From Beijerinckia sp. 28-YEA-48 (GTDB lineage Bacteria; Pseudomonadota; Alphaproteobacteria; Rhizobiales; Beijerinckiaceae), in the NCBI RefSeq assembly GCF_900104955.1, contig NZ_FNSI01000001.1:2514001-2578000 (forward strand): 64,000 bases of DNA. The letters run 5' to 3'. The position numbers were made by a program, and so were the translations under genes. Under the pieces are notes generated by a model. It saw only the letters and a program-made list of their open reading frames with translations. It was not told where the DNA came from and made no database searches. This document shows, one piece after another, positions 32,725-41,614 of this stretch. The stretch's first letter is position 1. Each line of letters begins with the position of its first letter.

Positions 32725-34004
32725 GCACGATCGCGCCCCTCGTCCAGACCACGGGTCAGGCGCTGGCGGCGCGCATCGAGGCGCTGGCGCAGTTCAGCGC
32801 CGAGCCGGACATGCTGACACGCCTGACCTTGACGCCGGCGCATCGCAACGCCGCCGACATGGTAACGGCCTGGATGATCCAGGCCGGCATGAAGGTGCAT
32901 GTCGACGCGCTCGGCACGGTCGTCGGCCGTATCGAGGCAACGCGGCCGACGGGCAAGGCGGCGAAGACCCTCTTGCTGGGCTCGCATATTGATACCGTGC
33001 GCAACGCCGGAAAATATGACGGCAATTTCGGCGTCATCGCTGCCATCGCCGCCGTCGATCGATTGAGAAGCGAGGACGCGGCTCTGCCCTTCGCCATTGA
33101 GGTGCTGGCTTTCGGCGATGAGGAAGGCGTGCGCTATCCCTCGACCTTGACGGGTTCGCGCGCGGTGGCCGGCACGTTCGATCCCATCGCGCTCGACCAT
33201 CAGGATGCTGACGGCATCAGCCGCCGCGAAGCCCTGCTCCGCTTCGGCGCCGATCCTGGCACCGCAACGAAACAGGGGCGCGATCCAGCCAAGACCATCG
33301 GTTATGTGGAAGTGCATATCGAACAAGGCCCGGTGCTCGAATCCGAGGGTCTGCCGATCGGTATCGTCACCGCCATCAACGGCGCGACGCGCGGCACCAT
33401 CACGATCACGGGCAAAAGTGGTCACTCCGGCACCCTGCCGATGAGCCTGCGCCACGATGCGTTGACGGCGGCCGCCGCAATGATCCTCGCCGTTGAGGCC
33501 ATCGGCCGCAGCCAGCGCGGACTGGTGGCGACCGTCGGCCGGATCGAGACGCCTTATGGCGCGGTCAATATCGTGCCGGGCGCGGTGACAATGTCGCTTG
33601 ACGTGCGCAGCCCGTCCGATGCCGAGCGTAAGGCGGCGGTGGCACGGATCGCAGAAGAGATCAGCCGGATTGCGCAGCGGCGCGGTGTCGAAGCGGTGTT
33701 CACGCCGAGCTACGACATGCCGGCGGCACCGTGCGATCCCGCGCTGATGGATATGCTCGGCCGCAGTTTCGAACACTTGGGTCATGCCGCCTATCGGCTC
33801 GCCAGCGGCGCCGGCCATGACGCGATGTCGTTCAACGGCCGCATCCCCATCGCCATGATTTTCGCCCGCTGCCGTGGCGGCATCAGCCACAACCCGGCCG
33901 AGTTCACCTCGCCCGGCGATATGGAAGCGGCGAGCGTCGCTCTCTACGAATTTCTCAAAACACTCTCCGCAGAACCTGCCGAAAAACTTGGAGCCGGATC
34001 ATGA
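32721..34004 (+). CDS. Zn-dependent amidohydrolase (allantoate amidohydrolase / carbamoylase type, M20)
   Basis: M20-family di-metal hydrolase of 427 residues. Metal-site motifs are GSHIDTVRNAGKYDGNFGV, FGDEEGVRYPS and EVHIEQGPVLE; the C-terminal part has GAGHDAMSFNGRIP and GISHNPAEFT. Placed immediately after allantoinase it most likely hydrolyses allantoate to ureidoglycine, CO2 and ammonia (AllC role), but hydantoin carbamoylases look the same at motif level. ATGA overlaps at both ends couple it to puuE-uraD and the lyase gene. Confidence 0.88.
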   Translation: MSTIAPLVQTTGQALAARIEALAQFSAEPDMLTRLTLTPAHRNAADMVTAWMIQAGMKVHVDALGTVVGRIEATRPTGKAAKTLLLGSHIDTVRNAGKYDGNFGVIAAIAAVDRLRSEDAALPFAIEVLAFGDEEGVRYPSTLTGSRAVAGTFDPIALDHQDADGISRREALLRFGADPGTATKQGRDPAKTIGYVEVHIEQGPVLESEGLPIGIVTAINGATRGTITITGKSGHSGTLPMSLRHDALTAAAAMILAVEAIGRSQRGLVATVGRIETPYGAVNIVPGAVTMSLDVRSPSDAERKAAVARIAEEISRIAQRRGVEAVFTPSYDMPAAPCDPALMDMLGRSFEHLGHAAYRLASGAGHDAMSFNGRIPIAMIFARCRGGISHNPAEFTSPGDMEAASVALYEFLKTLSAEPAEKLGAGS

Positions 34005-35632
34005 ATGTCGTCATCGACGGGCACGCGCTCACCACCGCCGATGTGGTGGCGGTCAGCCGGCGCGATGCGTCCGGCGCTTTCGCCAAAGTCAGTCTGTCGC
34101 CGGAGGCACGCGCCGAGCTCGCGGCCACGCGCGACTGGCTCGACCAGAACTTCATGAACGACGAAGCGCCGTTGATGTATTCCTTCAACACCGGCGTCGG
34201 CCTGTTCAAGGATCAGCGCGTGCTGATGAAGGACATGGTCGAGTATCAGCGCAAGTCCGTCTATGCCCATGCCACGGGCATCGGCGAGCCCTTTGCCGAG
34301 GATGTCGCGCGCGCCACCATGCTGTTGCGCGCCAATGCTTTCGCCTCCAACTATTCCGGCCCGCGCGTCGAACTGGTCGAGCGGCTGCTTGACTGCCTGA
34401 ACGCCGGCCTTGTCCCCTATATTCCGCAGAAGGGTTCGGTCGGCGCCTCGGGCGATCTGGCGCCGCTGGCCCATATGTCGGGCGCGATCTGCGGCTTCGA
34501 AGAAGCGCAGATGTTCTGGCAGGGCAAATGGATGAGCGCACAGGACGCGCTCGCCGCCGCCGGCCTGTCGAAGACCTTCGATCTCTCGGCCAAGGATGCT
34601 TCCTGCCTGATCAATGGTTCGACTGTCTCTTTGGCGTTGGCGGCCTTGGTGATCGAGGATGCCAAGCGCATTCTCAAACATGCCGATATTTCGCTGGCGC
34701 TGTCGCTTGAATGCCTGCGTGGTGAGCTCATTGCCTTCCAGGCGCGCCTCCATGCGGCACGGCCGCATCCGGGCCAGGCAGCGACGGCGCGCAACGTGCT
34801 GAAACTCGCTGGCGACTCGCAACGCTGTTCGGAAGCGGCGCGTCAGACGGTCTATCCTGATGAGAACCGCGATCCCTCGAAGCCCGCTGCGCCACGGGTG
34901 CAGGACGTCTATTCGCTGCGCTGTGGCCCGCAGGTGCACGGGCCCGTACGCGAGGCGCTGGCCTATGCCGAGCGCATCATCGCCACGGAGATCAATTCCG
35001 CCACTGACAATCCGCTGGTCTTCGACAATGGCAAGGGCGGCTATGAAATTATTTCCGGCGGTCACTTCCACGGCCAGTATGTGGCGCAAGCTATGGATCT
35101 CGTCGCCATGGTGCTGACCGATCTCGGCTCGATCAGTGAGCGCCGGCTGGCGCGGTTGATCGACCCGACCATGAGCTACGGCCTGCCGCGCAATCTGCTC
35201 GCCGGCACGCGCGGCCTCAACACCGGCTACGCCACCGTGCAATGTTCGATGTCGGCCTTGGTGATGGAAAATCGCACCTTGTCCATGCCGGGTTCGGTCG
35301 ATTCCATTCCCGGCAAGTCGAATGCCGAAGACCACGTGTCGAATTCCACCTGGTGCGGCCGCAAGGCGCGCACCATCGCCGAGAATGTCGAACAGATCGT
35401 CGCCGGTGAAATCCTGCTGGCGACGCAGGCGCTGTCGCTGATCGAGAAAGTCGCCGCGCAACATCCCATCGGCAGCGGCACGCAAGCAGCGCTTGGCGCC
35501 GTGCGTGAGATCATCGCGCCGGCGCTCGATGGCGACCGCTGGTACGGCATCGAAATGGTGCAGGCCCGCGACCTGGTGCAATCGAATGCGATCGTTACCG
35601 CCGTGGAGAAGGCGGTCGGCGCATTGGAATAA
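34001..35632 (+). CDS. HAL/PAL-family MIO ammonia-lyase homologue in purine operon
   Basis: 543-residue aromatic amino acid lyase family protein. The Ala-Ser-Gly triad that forms the MIO group is intact in GSVGASGDLAPLAHMSG, the catalytic Tyr is in YSFNTGVGLF, and AHATGIGEP, YSLRCGPQVHG and SATDNPLVF follow the HutH layout. The His of AHATG is at the site that separates His/Tyr-type from Phe-type lyases. Compared with HutH, YGxNTGFG is altered to YSFNTGVG and CQPQ to CGPQ. No other hut gene is present, and ATGA coupling places it in the urate operon. Substrate may therefore be a compound other than histidine. Confidence 0.88.
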   Translation: MNVVIDGHALTTADVVAVSRRDASGAFAKVSLSPEARAELAATRDWLDQNFMNDEAPLMYSFNTGVGLFKDQRVLMKDMVEYQRKSVYAHATGIGEPFAEDVARATMLLRANAFASNYSGPRVELVERLLDCLNAGLVPYIPQKGSVGASGDLAPLAHMSGAICGFEEAQMFWQGKWMSAQDALAAAGLSKTFDLSAKDASCLINGSTVSLALAALVIEDAKRILKHADISLALSLECLRGELIAFQARLHAARPHPGQAATARNVLKLAGDSQRCSEAARQTVYPDENRDPSKPAAPRVQDVYSLRCGPQVHGPVREALAYAERIIATEINSATDNPLVFDNGKGGYEIISGGHFHGQYVAQAMDLVAMVLTDLGSISERRLARLIDPTMSYGLPRNLLAGTRGLNTGYATVQCSMSALVMENRTLSMPGSVDSIPGKSNAEDHVSNSTWCGRKARTIAENVEQIVAGEILLATQALSLIEKVAAQHPIGSGTQAALGAVREIIAPALDGDRWYGIEMVQARDLVQSNAIVTAVEKAVGALE

Positions 35633-35752
35633 ATCGCGGCTACAACCGCTTTGACATAAGCCGGCGCGCCTCGCTGGAGGGCTTGGATGGCGCACCGGTT
35701 GAGGAGGACTTTTGGCTGCGTATCGACGCGCGCCAACTGCAAGGGGGATGTC

Positions 35753-37153
35753 ATGAGCGATTCAAATATAAATAAGGTCGATCAAAAACTGCCTCTCGGC
35801 ATTTTGACGGCGCTCGGCCTGCAACATGTCTTGGTGATGTATGCGGGCGCGGTGGCGGTCCCCTTGATCATCGGACGCGCTCTCAAATTGCCACCGGAAG
35901 ACGTCGCCTTTCTGATCAGCGCCGACCTTTTCGCCTGTGGTATCGCTACGCTCGTGCAAAGTTATGGCATCTGGGGCACGGGCATCCGTCTGCCGGTGAT
36001 GATGGGTGTTACCTTCGCCTCCGTCGGCCCGATGTTGACCATGGCCAACATGCCCGAGATCGGCATTCTCGGTATTTTTGGCTCGGTGATCGCCGCCGGC
36101 ATATTCGGCACGTTGGTGGCGCCCTTCATCTCACGCCTCCTGCCGCTGTTCCCCCCTGTCGTGACCGGTACGATCATCATGATCATCGGCATTTCATTGA
36201 TGCGCGTCGGTATCAACTGGGCCGGCGGCGGCATCCCCACCCTCACCCGCGTCGTCGATGGTGTGGCTGGCCAGTTTCCCAATCCCGCCTATGGACAATT
36301 ACAGGGACTGGGGCTGGCTCTTTTCGTTCTTCTGGTCATCCTCGCTATCATCAGATGGACGGACGGATTTCTGCGTAACATCTCCGTTCTGCTCGGCATC
36401 GTCATCGGCTGCATTATCGCCTCCGTCATGGGCGTGATGCATTTCGAAAAGGTGATCTCCGCTCCGTGGTTCGACATCGTCACACCGTTTCATTTCGGCG
36501 TGCCGAAATTCCATCTCGTGCCCGTTCTCACCATGTGCATCGTGATGATCGTGGTGATGATCGAGTCGCTCGGCATGTTCCTGGCGCTGGCGGAAATGAC
36601 CGGTGTCAAAGTCAAACAGAATGATCTGACACGCGGCCTGCGCGCTGACGGCGTCGGTACGCTCATCGGCGGTATCTTCAACACCTTCCCCTATACGTCA
36701 TTTTCGCAGAACGTCGGCCTCGTCGGCATCACAGGCGTGCGCTCGCGCTGGGTGACGATCACCGGTGGTGTCATCTTGTTGTTGCTCGGCCTCCTGCCGA
36801 AAATGGCGGCGCTGGTCGAAGCGGTGCCGACAGTGGTGCTCGGCGGCGCCGGCCTGGTCATGTTCGGCATGGTGGCGGCGACCGGTGCACGCATTCTCAC
36901 CAACGTCGACTTCAAGAGCAGCCCCAACAACATGTTCGTTGTGGCGATCTCAGTCGGCTTCGGCATGATTCCACTTGCCGCACCGAACTTTTTCAAGAAT
37001 CTGCCGCACGATCTGCATCCGCTGCTCGAATCCGGCATTCTGCTGTGCGCCATCTCCGCCGTCGCACTGAATGCCTTCTTCAACGGCATCAAGAGCATGG
37101 ACGAGGCGCAGGCCGAAGCCTCGACCTCGGCGGCGAAGATCGAACACGCCTGA
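35753..37153 (+). CDS. NCS2-family nucleobase/urate permease
   Basis: Inner-membrane purine transporter, 466 residues with about 12-14 hydrophobic segments. GLQHVLVMYAGAVAVPLIIG at the N-terminus, GIRLPVMMGVTFASVGPM and the region GTLIGGIFNTFPYTSFSQNVG are nucleobase-ascorbate transporter signatures; the QNVG motif near the end and the context favour urate or xanthine over uracil. Start at 35753 is chosen for AGGGGG upstream; the frame to 35687 adds non-family residues. It is the last gene of the urate operon, 120 bases after the lyase gene, with a TTGACA at 35651 that might give it its own promoter. Confidence 0.9.
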   Translation: MSDSNINKVDQKLPLGILTALGLQHVLVMYAGAVAVPLIIGRALKLPPEDVAFLISADLFACGIATLVQSYGIWGTGIRLPVMMGVTFASVGPMLTMANMPEIGILGIFGSVIAAGIFGTLVAPFISRLLPLFPPVVTGTIIMIIGISLMRVGINWAGGGIPTLTRVVDGVAGQFPNPAYGQLQGLGLALFVLLVILAIIRWTDGFLRNISVLLGIVIGCIIASVMGVMHFEKVISAPWFDIVTPFHFGVPKFHLVPVLTMCIVMIVVMIESLGMFLALAEMTGVKVKQNDLTRGLRADGVGTLIGGIFNTFPYTSFSQNVGLVGITGVRSRWVTITGGVILLLLGLLPKMAALVEAVPTVVLGGAGLVMFGMVAATGARILTNVDFKSSPNNMFVVAISVGFGMIPLAAPNFFKNLPHDLHPLLESGILLCAISAVALNAFFNGIKSMDEAQAEASTSAAKIEHA

Positions 37154-37170
37154 CATTCCACTGCATAAAA

Positions 37171-37208
37171 AGGGGCCGCCGGAACAATCCGGCGGCCCCT
37201 CTTCTTTT
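37171..37208. terminator. Strong bidirectional terminator
   Basis: A perfect 13-bp stem (37171-37183 with 37188-37200), loop ACAA. Rightward it is followed by TCTTCTTTT-type T-rich sequence; leftward the complement of AAAAA at 37167-37171 gives a T-run. It separates the permease (+) from the amidohydrolase (-). Confidence 0.88.
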
Positions 37209-37218
37209 CATCTTTCAA

Positions 37219-38091
37219 TCAGCCGCGCAGCTTGAGGAGCTTGATGGCGTTCTCCTTGAGGATCAGCGGCCGCACTTCCGGCTTGATATCGATGGCCTCG
37301 AAATCCTTCAGCCAGCGATCCGGCGTGATGGCCGGAAAGTCGGAACCAAACAGCACTTTGTGCTTCAACAGCGAATTGGCGTATTGCACGAGGATCGGCG
37401 GAAAATATTTCGGCGACCAACCCGACAGGTCGATATAGACGTTGGGCTTGTGCAGGGCGACGGCACACGCCTCCTCCTGCCAGGGGAAGGACGGATGCGC
37501 CATGATGATCGGCATGTCCGGGAAGTCAGCCGCCACCGCATCGAGATACATCGGATTGGAATATTCGAGCTTGATGCCGTAGCCGCCGCGCATGCCTGAG
37601 CCAACGCCCGTCTGGCCGGTGTGAAACAGCGCCGGCTTGCCGGTTTCCGCGATCGCTTCATAGAGCGGGTAGCACATGCGATCGCTGGGGTGGAAACCCT
37701 GGGTCGAGGGATGGAATTTGAATCCCTGCACGCCGAAATCGCGCACCAGCCGCTTCGCTTCACGCGCGCCGAGCTTGCCCTTGTGCGGGTCGATCGAGGC
37801 GAAGGGAATCATGATGTCGGAGTTTTCGTTGGCCAAAGTCGCCACTTCCTCGTTGGGATAGCGGCGGTGACCGAGATTGTGCTCGTGATCGACGGTGAAG
37901 ATGACGACGGCGATTTTACGCTTGCGGTAATATTCGGCGATCTCCGGAATGGTCGGCTGCTCGAATTCCTTCTTGAAATATTTCTTCATCCCCTCCTGCA
38001 GGTCGCGAGAATCCTCCCACGACGGGCAACCGCACGGACCCTCCGCATGGGTGTGAACGTCAATCGCCACCAGATTATCAAGATCGAGCAT
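37219..38091 (-). CDS. Amidohydrolase-2 family metal-dependent hydrolase
   Basis: TIM-barrel protein of 290 residues related to ACMSD and gamma-resorcylate decarboxylase. The N-terminal metal motif HTHAEG (AIDVHTHAEG) and the later GFKFHPSTQGFHPSD, IMAHPSFPWQEEA and LFGSDFPAITPDRW (with catalytic Asp) fit the family. It could be a decarboxylase or a lactone or amide hydrolase. It is leftward with the DOPA-dioxygenase-like gene 96 bases upstream, possibly one transcript. Substrate unknown. Confidence 0.86.
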   Translation of the reverse strand: MLDLDNLVAIDVHTHAEGPCGCPSWEDSRDLQEGMKKYFKKEFEQPTIPEIAEYYRKRKIAVVIFTVDHEHNLGHRRYPNEEVATLANENSDIMIPFASIDPHKGKLGAREAKRLVRDFGVQGFKFHPSTQGFHPSDRMCYPLYEAIAETGKPALFHTGQTGVGSGMRGGYGIKLEYSNPMYLDAVAADFPDMPIIMAHPSFPWQEEACAVALHKPNVYIDLSGWSPKYFPPILVQYANSLLKHKVLFGSDFPAITPDRWLKDFEAIDIKPEVRPLILKENAIKLLKLRG

Positions 38092-38187
38092 CGTATCGCC
38101 TTACCAAACTGCGCCCCTCGCGCGCCGGCATACTAACTATCATGGACCCTGATATGCAACCTCGCTGGTTCGGCGACCCAGCGCGCC

Positions 38188-38604
38188 TTAAGCCGCCAGG
38201 GTCGGCGTGGTATTCGGCACGATCGCATCGTCCGGCTCGCCCACGGTGGAGACCGGCAATTGCTCGACATTGAGGATCGGCAGCACTTCGCCGAGCCACA
38301 GCGCATTGACCAGATGGTCCTGGCGCGGATGACGCGTGTCGGGATGGACAAGGATGGTGAGGCCGGCGCGATTGATCATCAGCCAGGGCACGAAGGCGGC
38401 GAATTGATCGACCTCGAACGCCACCTGATACATCGGCCGCGCATGGGGGCCGACGAGCCGATCATGCCAGCGGCCGAGCTGGACGCGGAATCGCTCGCCA
38501 ATCCGTGCCCGCAGGGTCTCGGCAACGGCCCGCTCCGTCGCGTCCTTGAAATAGATATGGGCATGATAGCCGATGATGGTGTCGAGCGGATTTGGCGTGT
38601 TCAT
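38188..38604 (-). CDS. DOPA 4,5-dioxygenase-family protein
   Basis: A 138-residue protein with the family opening IIGYHAHIYF and the motifs GPHARPMYQVAF, WLMINRAGLTILVHPDT and NALWLGEVLPI; the His residues of YHAHIYF and LVHPDT are the likely metal ligands. In fungi relatives open the catechol ring of DOPA; bacterial members are mostly uncharacterised. I take ATG at 38604, preceded by GGGGAT; the frame to 38706 adds a segment unlike the family. It may act with the downstream amidohydrolase on a ring-cleavage route. Confidence 0.82.
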   Translation of the reverse strand: MNTPNPLDTIIGYHAHIYFKDATERAVAETLRARIGERFRVQLGRWHDRLVGPHARPMYQVAFEVDQFAAFVPWLMINRAGLTILVHPDTRHPRQDHLVNALWLGEVLPILNVEQLPVSTVGEPDDAIVPNTTPTLAA

Positions 38605-38894
38605 CTGTATCCCCATGCCGGACTCGAGACCGGATCCACCCATCTGCCACGTTGTCGAAATCCAAAACAAACTGACAAGTGCGATCGGCGCATATCTCCG
38701 CCGCAATCACAAGCGATTGACAGGCGGGTTATTAAATTATACTTCTTTTGGAAGTGATATTAAAATATATACACTAGAATAATGATAAATAGCAACTTGA
38801 CAAGGTACGCCCATCCCTGTCGTCTGCGAGGCCCTTCTTCAGCTTAGCTGTTGATGTCACGCCGGCCCAACCCGAACCAACACAACGAGCCCGT

Positions 38895-39668
38895 ATGTCA
38901 GCCTTCAACAAGGAACAAGTTCTCTCGGTTCGCCACTGGACCGACACGCTGTTCAGCTTCACCACCACCCGCGATCCCGGCTTCCGCTTCTTGAACGGCC
39001 AATTCACGATGATGGGCCTCGAAGTCGATGGCCGGCCGCTGCTGCGCGCTTACAGCATGGCCAGCGCCAATTACGAAGAGAACCTCGAGTTCTTCAGCAT
39101 CAAAGTGCCCGATGGGCCGCTGACCTCGCGGCTGCAGAAGATCAAGGAAGGCGACATCATCCTCGTCGGCCGCAAGGCGACCGGCACTTTGATCACTGAT
39201 AACCTCCTGCCCGGCAAGCGCCTGCTGCTGCTGTCGACCGGCACGGGCCTCGCGCCCTTCGCCAGCCTGATCAAGGATCCCGACATCTATGAGCGCTACG
39301 AGCAGGTCGTGCTCGTGCACGGTTGCCGTCAGGTGTCCGAACTCTCCTATGGCGAAAAGCTGGTGGCGCGCCTGCGTGAAGACGACGTATTGGCCGAATA
39401 CACCAGCGACAAGCTGATCTACTATCCGACCGTGACCCGCGAGCCGTTCCAGAACCGCGGCCGCGTCACCGATCTGATCTCATCGGGCAAACTCTTCGAC
39501 GACATCGGCCTGCCGCGCCTCGATCTCGAAACCGATCGCGCCATGCTGTGCGGCAACCCGAGCATGCTGGAAGAACTGCGCATCATGTTCGAAGAGCGCG
39601 GCTTCGACGAAGGCAGCCACAGCAAGCCCGGCCATTTCGTCATCGAGAAGGCGTTCGTCGAGCGGTGA
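38895..39668 (+). CDS. fpr: Ferredoxin-NADP+ reductase
   Basis: FAD enzyme of 257 residues moving electrons between NADPH and ferredoxin or flavodoxin. The FAD-binding RAYS motif lies in LLRAYSMASANYEENLEFFS, the NADP pyrophosphate motif in LLSTGTGLAPFASL and the C-terminus is the bacterial-type FVER-like ending, AFVER. The gene stands alone between divergent and unrelated neighbours. It could serve oxidative stress defence or feed the Rieske oxygenase. Start is ATG at 38895. A perfect 9-bp hairpin lies just after the stop. Confidence 0.94.
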   Translation: MSAFNKEQVLSVRHWTDTLFSFTTTRDPGFRFLNGQFTMMGLEVDGRPLLRAYSMASANYEENLEFFSIKVPDGPLTSRLQKIKEGDIILVGRKATGTLITDNLLPGKRLLLLSTGTGLAPFASLIKDPDIYERYEQVVLVHGCRQVSELSYGEKLVARLREDDVLAEYTSDKLIYYPTVTREPFQNRGRVTDLISSGKLFDDIGLPRLDLETDRAMLCGNPSMLEELRIMFEERGFDEGSHSKPGHFVIEKAFVER

Positions 39669-40089
39669 TGAGAGTGGTGGGAAGGTATGACCTTCCCATG
39701 CTGCCCCGGCTTTCCTTGATTTGGAGCGGCGCAAAAGCCGAGCCCCGTAACGGATCGAATCCGCCAAACGCGCGGTTTGGAATCGCCGGGCGCGCGCTGC
39801 AGACACGATCTTTCCTGGCCGATCGTTCGGCATTCCATCCGCGCTCCGCAACCTGCGGGACACCGACCATTCCTGTCCGCGATCTACATGGGCGGCGGGC
39901 TGACGCCGTGAGCCGGCTTGGGCGCCGTACCTGATAAGCGTTTGAATCGGACCGATTGCATTTCGATAGAAGCGCTATTTTGCCTGCGATCCCTATTTTG
40001 ACCCACCTTTGTAACGTTTGACGTTTCCTTCAAACCGTAAATCGCTATAGCGTACCTGCTTGGAAACACTCGTTAGCTGAGAGGGAAGA
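39669..40089. other. 421-base intergenic region before the FkbM gene
   Basis: No gene supported. A perfect hairpin TGGGAAGGT-ATG-ACCTTCCCA (39678-39698) follows the fpr stop and could end that transcript, though it lacks a T-run. The right third turns AT-rich, with TTTGAC at about 40004 and 40017 and CTATAG near 40046, a plausible but poorly spaced promoter for the FkbM gene. Confidence 0.45.
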
Positions 40090-41280
40090 ATGGAAGGCCA
40101 ATATTACTTTTTGGGCGACAATGTTGGCCTTGCGAAAGTTCACGGCACCCAAAGCTATATCTGCGTCGATACCCGCTCATGGGAGTCGATGATCTTCATC
40201 ACCGGCGGCGCCGTCGAGCCAGATGAGGTGGAGGCTTTCAAGCGGTTTCTTTCCCCTGCGGACGTCGTCCTCGACATTGGCGCCAACTTTGGCCTCTACT
40301 CTCTGATTGCGGGGGATGTCGTTAGGGACAACGGTCGCCTTTTCTCGTTTGAAGCCAGCCCGCATACATTCCAGTTTCTAAAGCGAACGGCGCTGGTTAA
40401 TCGCCTGTTTTGGAGCGGGAGGAATTCCTTTGTAAACGCCGCGGTTTCAGACGCGCCGGGAGAAGCTTCGTTCGTTTCCTATATGAATAGCCTGGGTGGG
40501 AGCCACATCCAAAATGCTTCACAGGATCTGCCGGAAGCAACCGTTGTTGATCGCGTCAAACAAATCTCTATCGACGATTTTCTCGACAAGGACCTGAAGG
40601 TCGATCTGGTCAAAATCGACGTCGAAGGCAATGAGCTTAACGTCCTCAAAGGAATGCAGGAGGTTATCAAAAGATCGCCGTCTATCAGGATCATCCTCGA
40701 ATATTATACGAACTCTGCCGAGCCTACCGAGCAAGGCAAGGCCGTTTTGGATTTCATTTGGAGCATTGGCCTGACGGCCTGTTCAATCGGCGGGAAAGGA
40801 ATTCTCACCGAGATTCCGAAAGGCAAGTATCCAACCGGGAATTTGTACTTGTTCCTGACGAAGACACCCCAACAAGATGTCGTGAGAACATCCAATCTGA
40901 TTGCCCTCAAAATGAGAGGCTTTCAATATCACAATGTCTATCGAGGCCCATCTGCGCTGCTGCATGGCGATGGCACGTTCAAGTTTGAGAAGTCGCATCA
41001 TCTCGAAACGACTGAACCTACCCTGTTCTTCGGCCCCTATATTCCCCTCCAGAGGGGTCGCTATCAGCTACGAGCCAAAGCGGAATCGACGGGGCCTGCG
41101 CACATCACATTTGCTCATGATCTCGGGAATACGATTGTCGCCCAATTCATCATCGACGATTGGAAGTCTCCAATAGAATTTACTCTCGATATCGACATTT
41201 CTGATCTGGAAATCATCGTTCGCCGGACACCCGATCTTGAACGCTTGCAGATTTCTGAGATGGAGTTGGCCCGGATTTAA
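40090..41280 (+). CDS. FkbM-family methyltransferase with C-terminal accessory domain
   Basis: 396 residues. Residues about 55-250 are a class I SAM methyltransferase of the FkbM type: VVLDIGANFGLYSLIAG is motif I, LFSFEASPHTFQFL follows, and LVKIDVEGNELNVLKGM is the family signature. The last 120 residues (from about 275) form a beta-rich domain with LFFGPYIPLQRGRYQLRA, of a type I associate with polysaccharide enzymes. Start ATG has GAGGGAAG upstream. Base composition is clearly more AT-rich than its flanks and it lies beside tRNA-Phe, hinting at acquisition by transfer. Likely methylates a sugar or lipid of the cell surface. Confidence 0.85.
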   Translation: MEGQYYFLGDNVGLAKVHGTQSYICVDTRSWESMIFITGGAVEPDEVEAFKRFLSPADVVLDIGANFGLYSLIAGDVVRDNGRLFSFEASPHTFQFLKRTALVNRLFWSGRNSFVNAAVSDAPGEASFVSYMNSLGGSHIQNASQDLPEATVVDRVKQISIDDFLDKDLKVDLVKIDVEGNELNVLKGMQEVIKRSPSIRIILEYYTNSAEPTEQGKAVLDFIWSIGLTACSIGGKGILTEIPKGKYPTGNLYLFLTKTPQQDVVRTSNLIALKMRGFQYHNVYRGPSALLHGDGTFKFEKSHHLETTEPTLFFGPYIPLQRGRYQLRAKAESTGPAHITFAHDLGNTIVAQFIIDDWKSPIEFTLDIDISDLEIIVRRTPDLERLQISEMELARI

Positions 41281-41614
41281 CCTCGAGCTTTTACGGCACG
41301 GCCTCGAGGTTGAGATTAAGGCCTTCAGGCGGACGAGGCCGCACAGACGCGAACCCAATGGCACGCGCCTGTGCGGGATCTGGCCGAGGTCGTGCCGGAA
41401 TCACCATATCAAGGCATCGACGCATCAAAGCGCGGTCAGATCCCGCGCGGCTTTTCCAAACGGCTTTGGCTGAGAGATCGGAAGAGCGCGTTTCCCTTTG
41501 CCGAACACCGGTTTACACGATGATGAGGACAATCTGCCTCGTTATCCCCTTGTGGACTTTACAAGCCCTCGGGCGCTTCCTATAAGGCCCCACTTTCCGC
41601 TCTCAGCGCGAAAT
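41281..41614. other. 334-base gap between the FkbM gene and tRNA-Phe
   Basis: No gene seen. A 9-bp inverted repeat (41279-41287 with 41303-41311) starts at the FkbM stop and may be its terminator. A 14-base string identical to the start of the common Illumina adapter lies at 41475-41488. The tRNA promoter is at the right end. Confidence 0.45.
41558..41586 (+). promoter_or_regulatory. Promoter of tRNA-Phe
   Basis: TTTACA (41558-41563), a 17-base spacer, TATAAG (41581-41586); transcription would begin near 41593, 22 bases before the mature tRNA. Confidence 0.55.

Noticed and set aside
31312..33890. Two long minus-strand frames of 469 and 447 codons
   Set aside because: Both are antisense shadows of the puuE-uraD fusion and the M20 hydrolase, which are well supported and coupled to neighbours.
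33944..35695. 583-codon open frame on the minus strand
   Set aside because: It is antisense to the ammonia-lyase gene, which has intact motifs; the frame is rich in Arg, His and Gly and is a product of high GC third positions.
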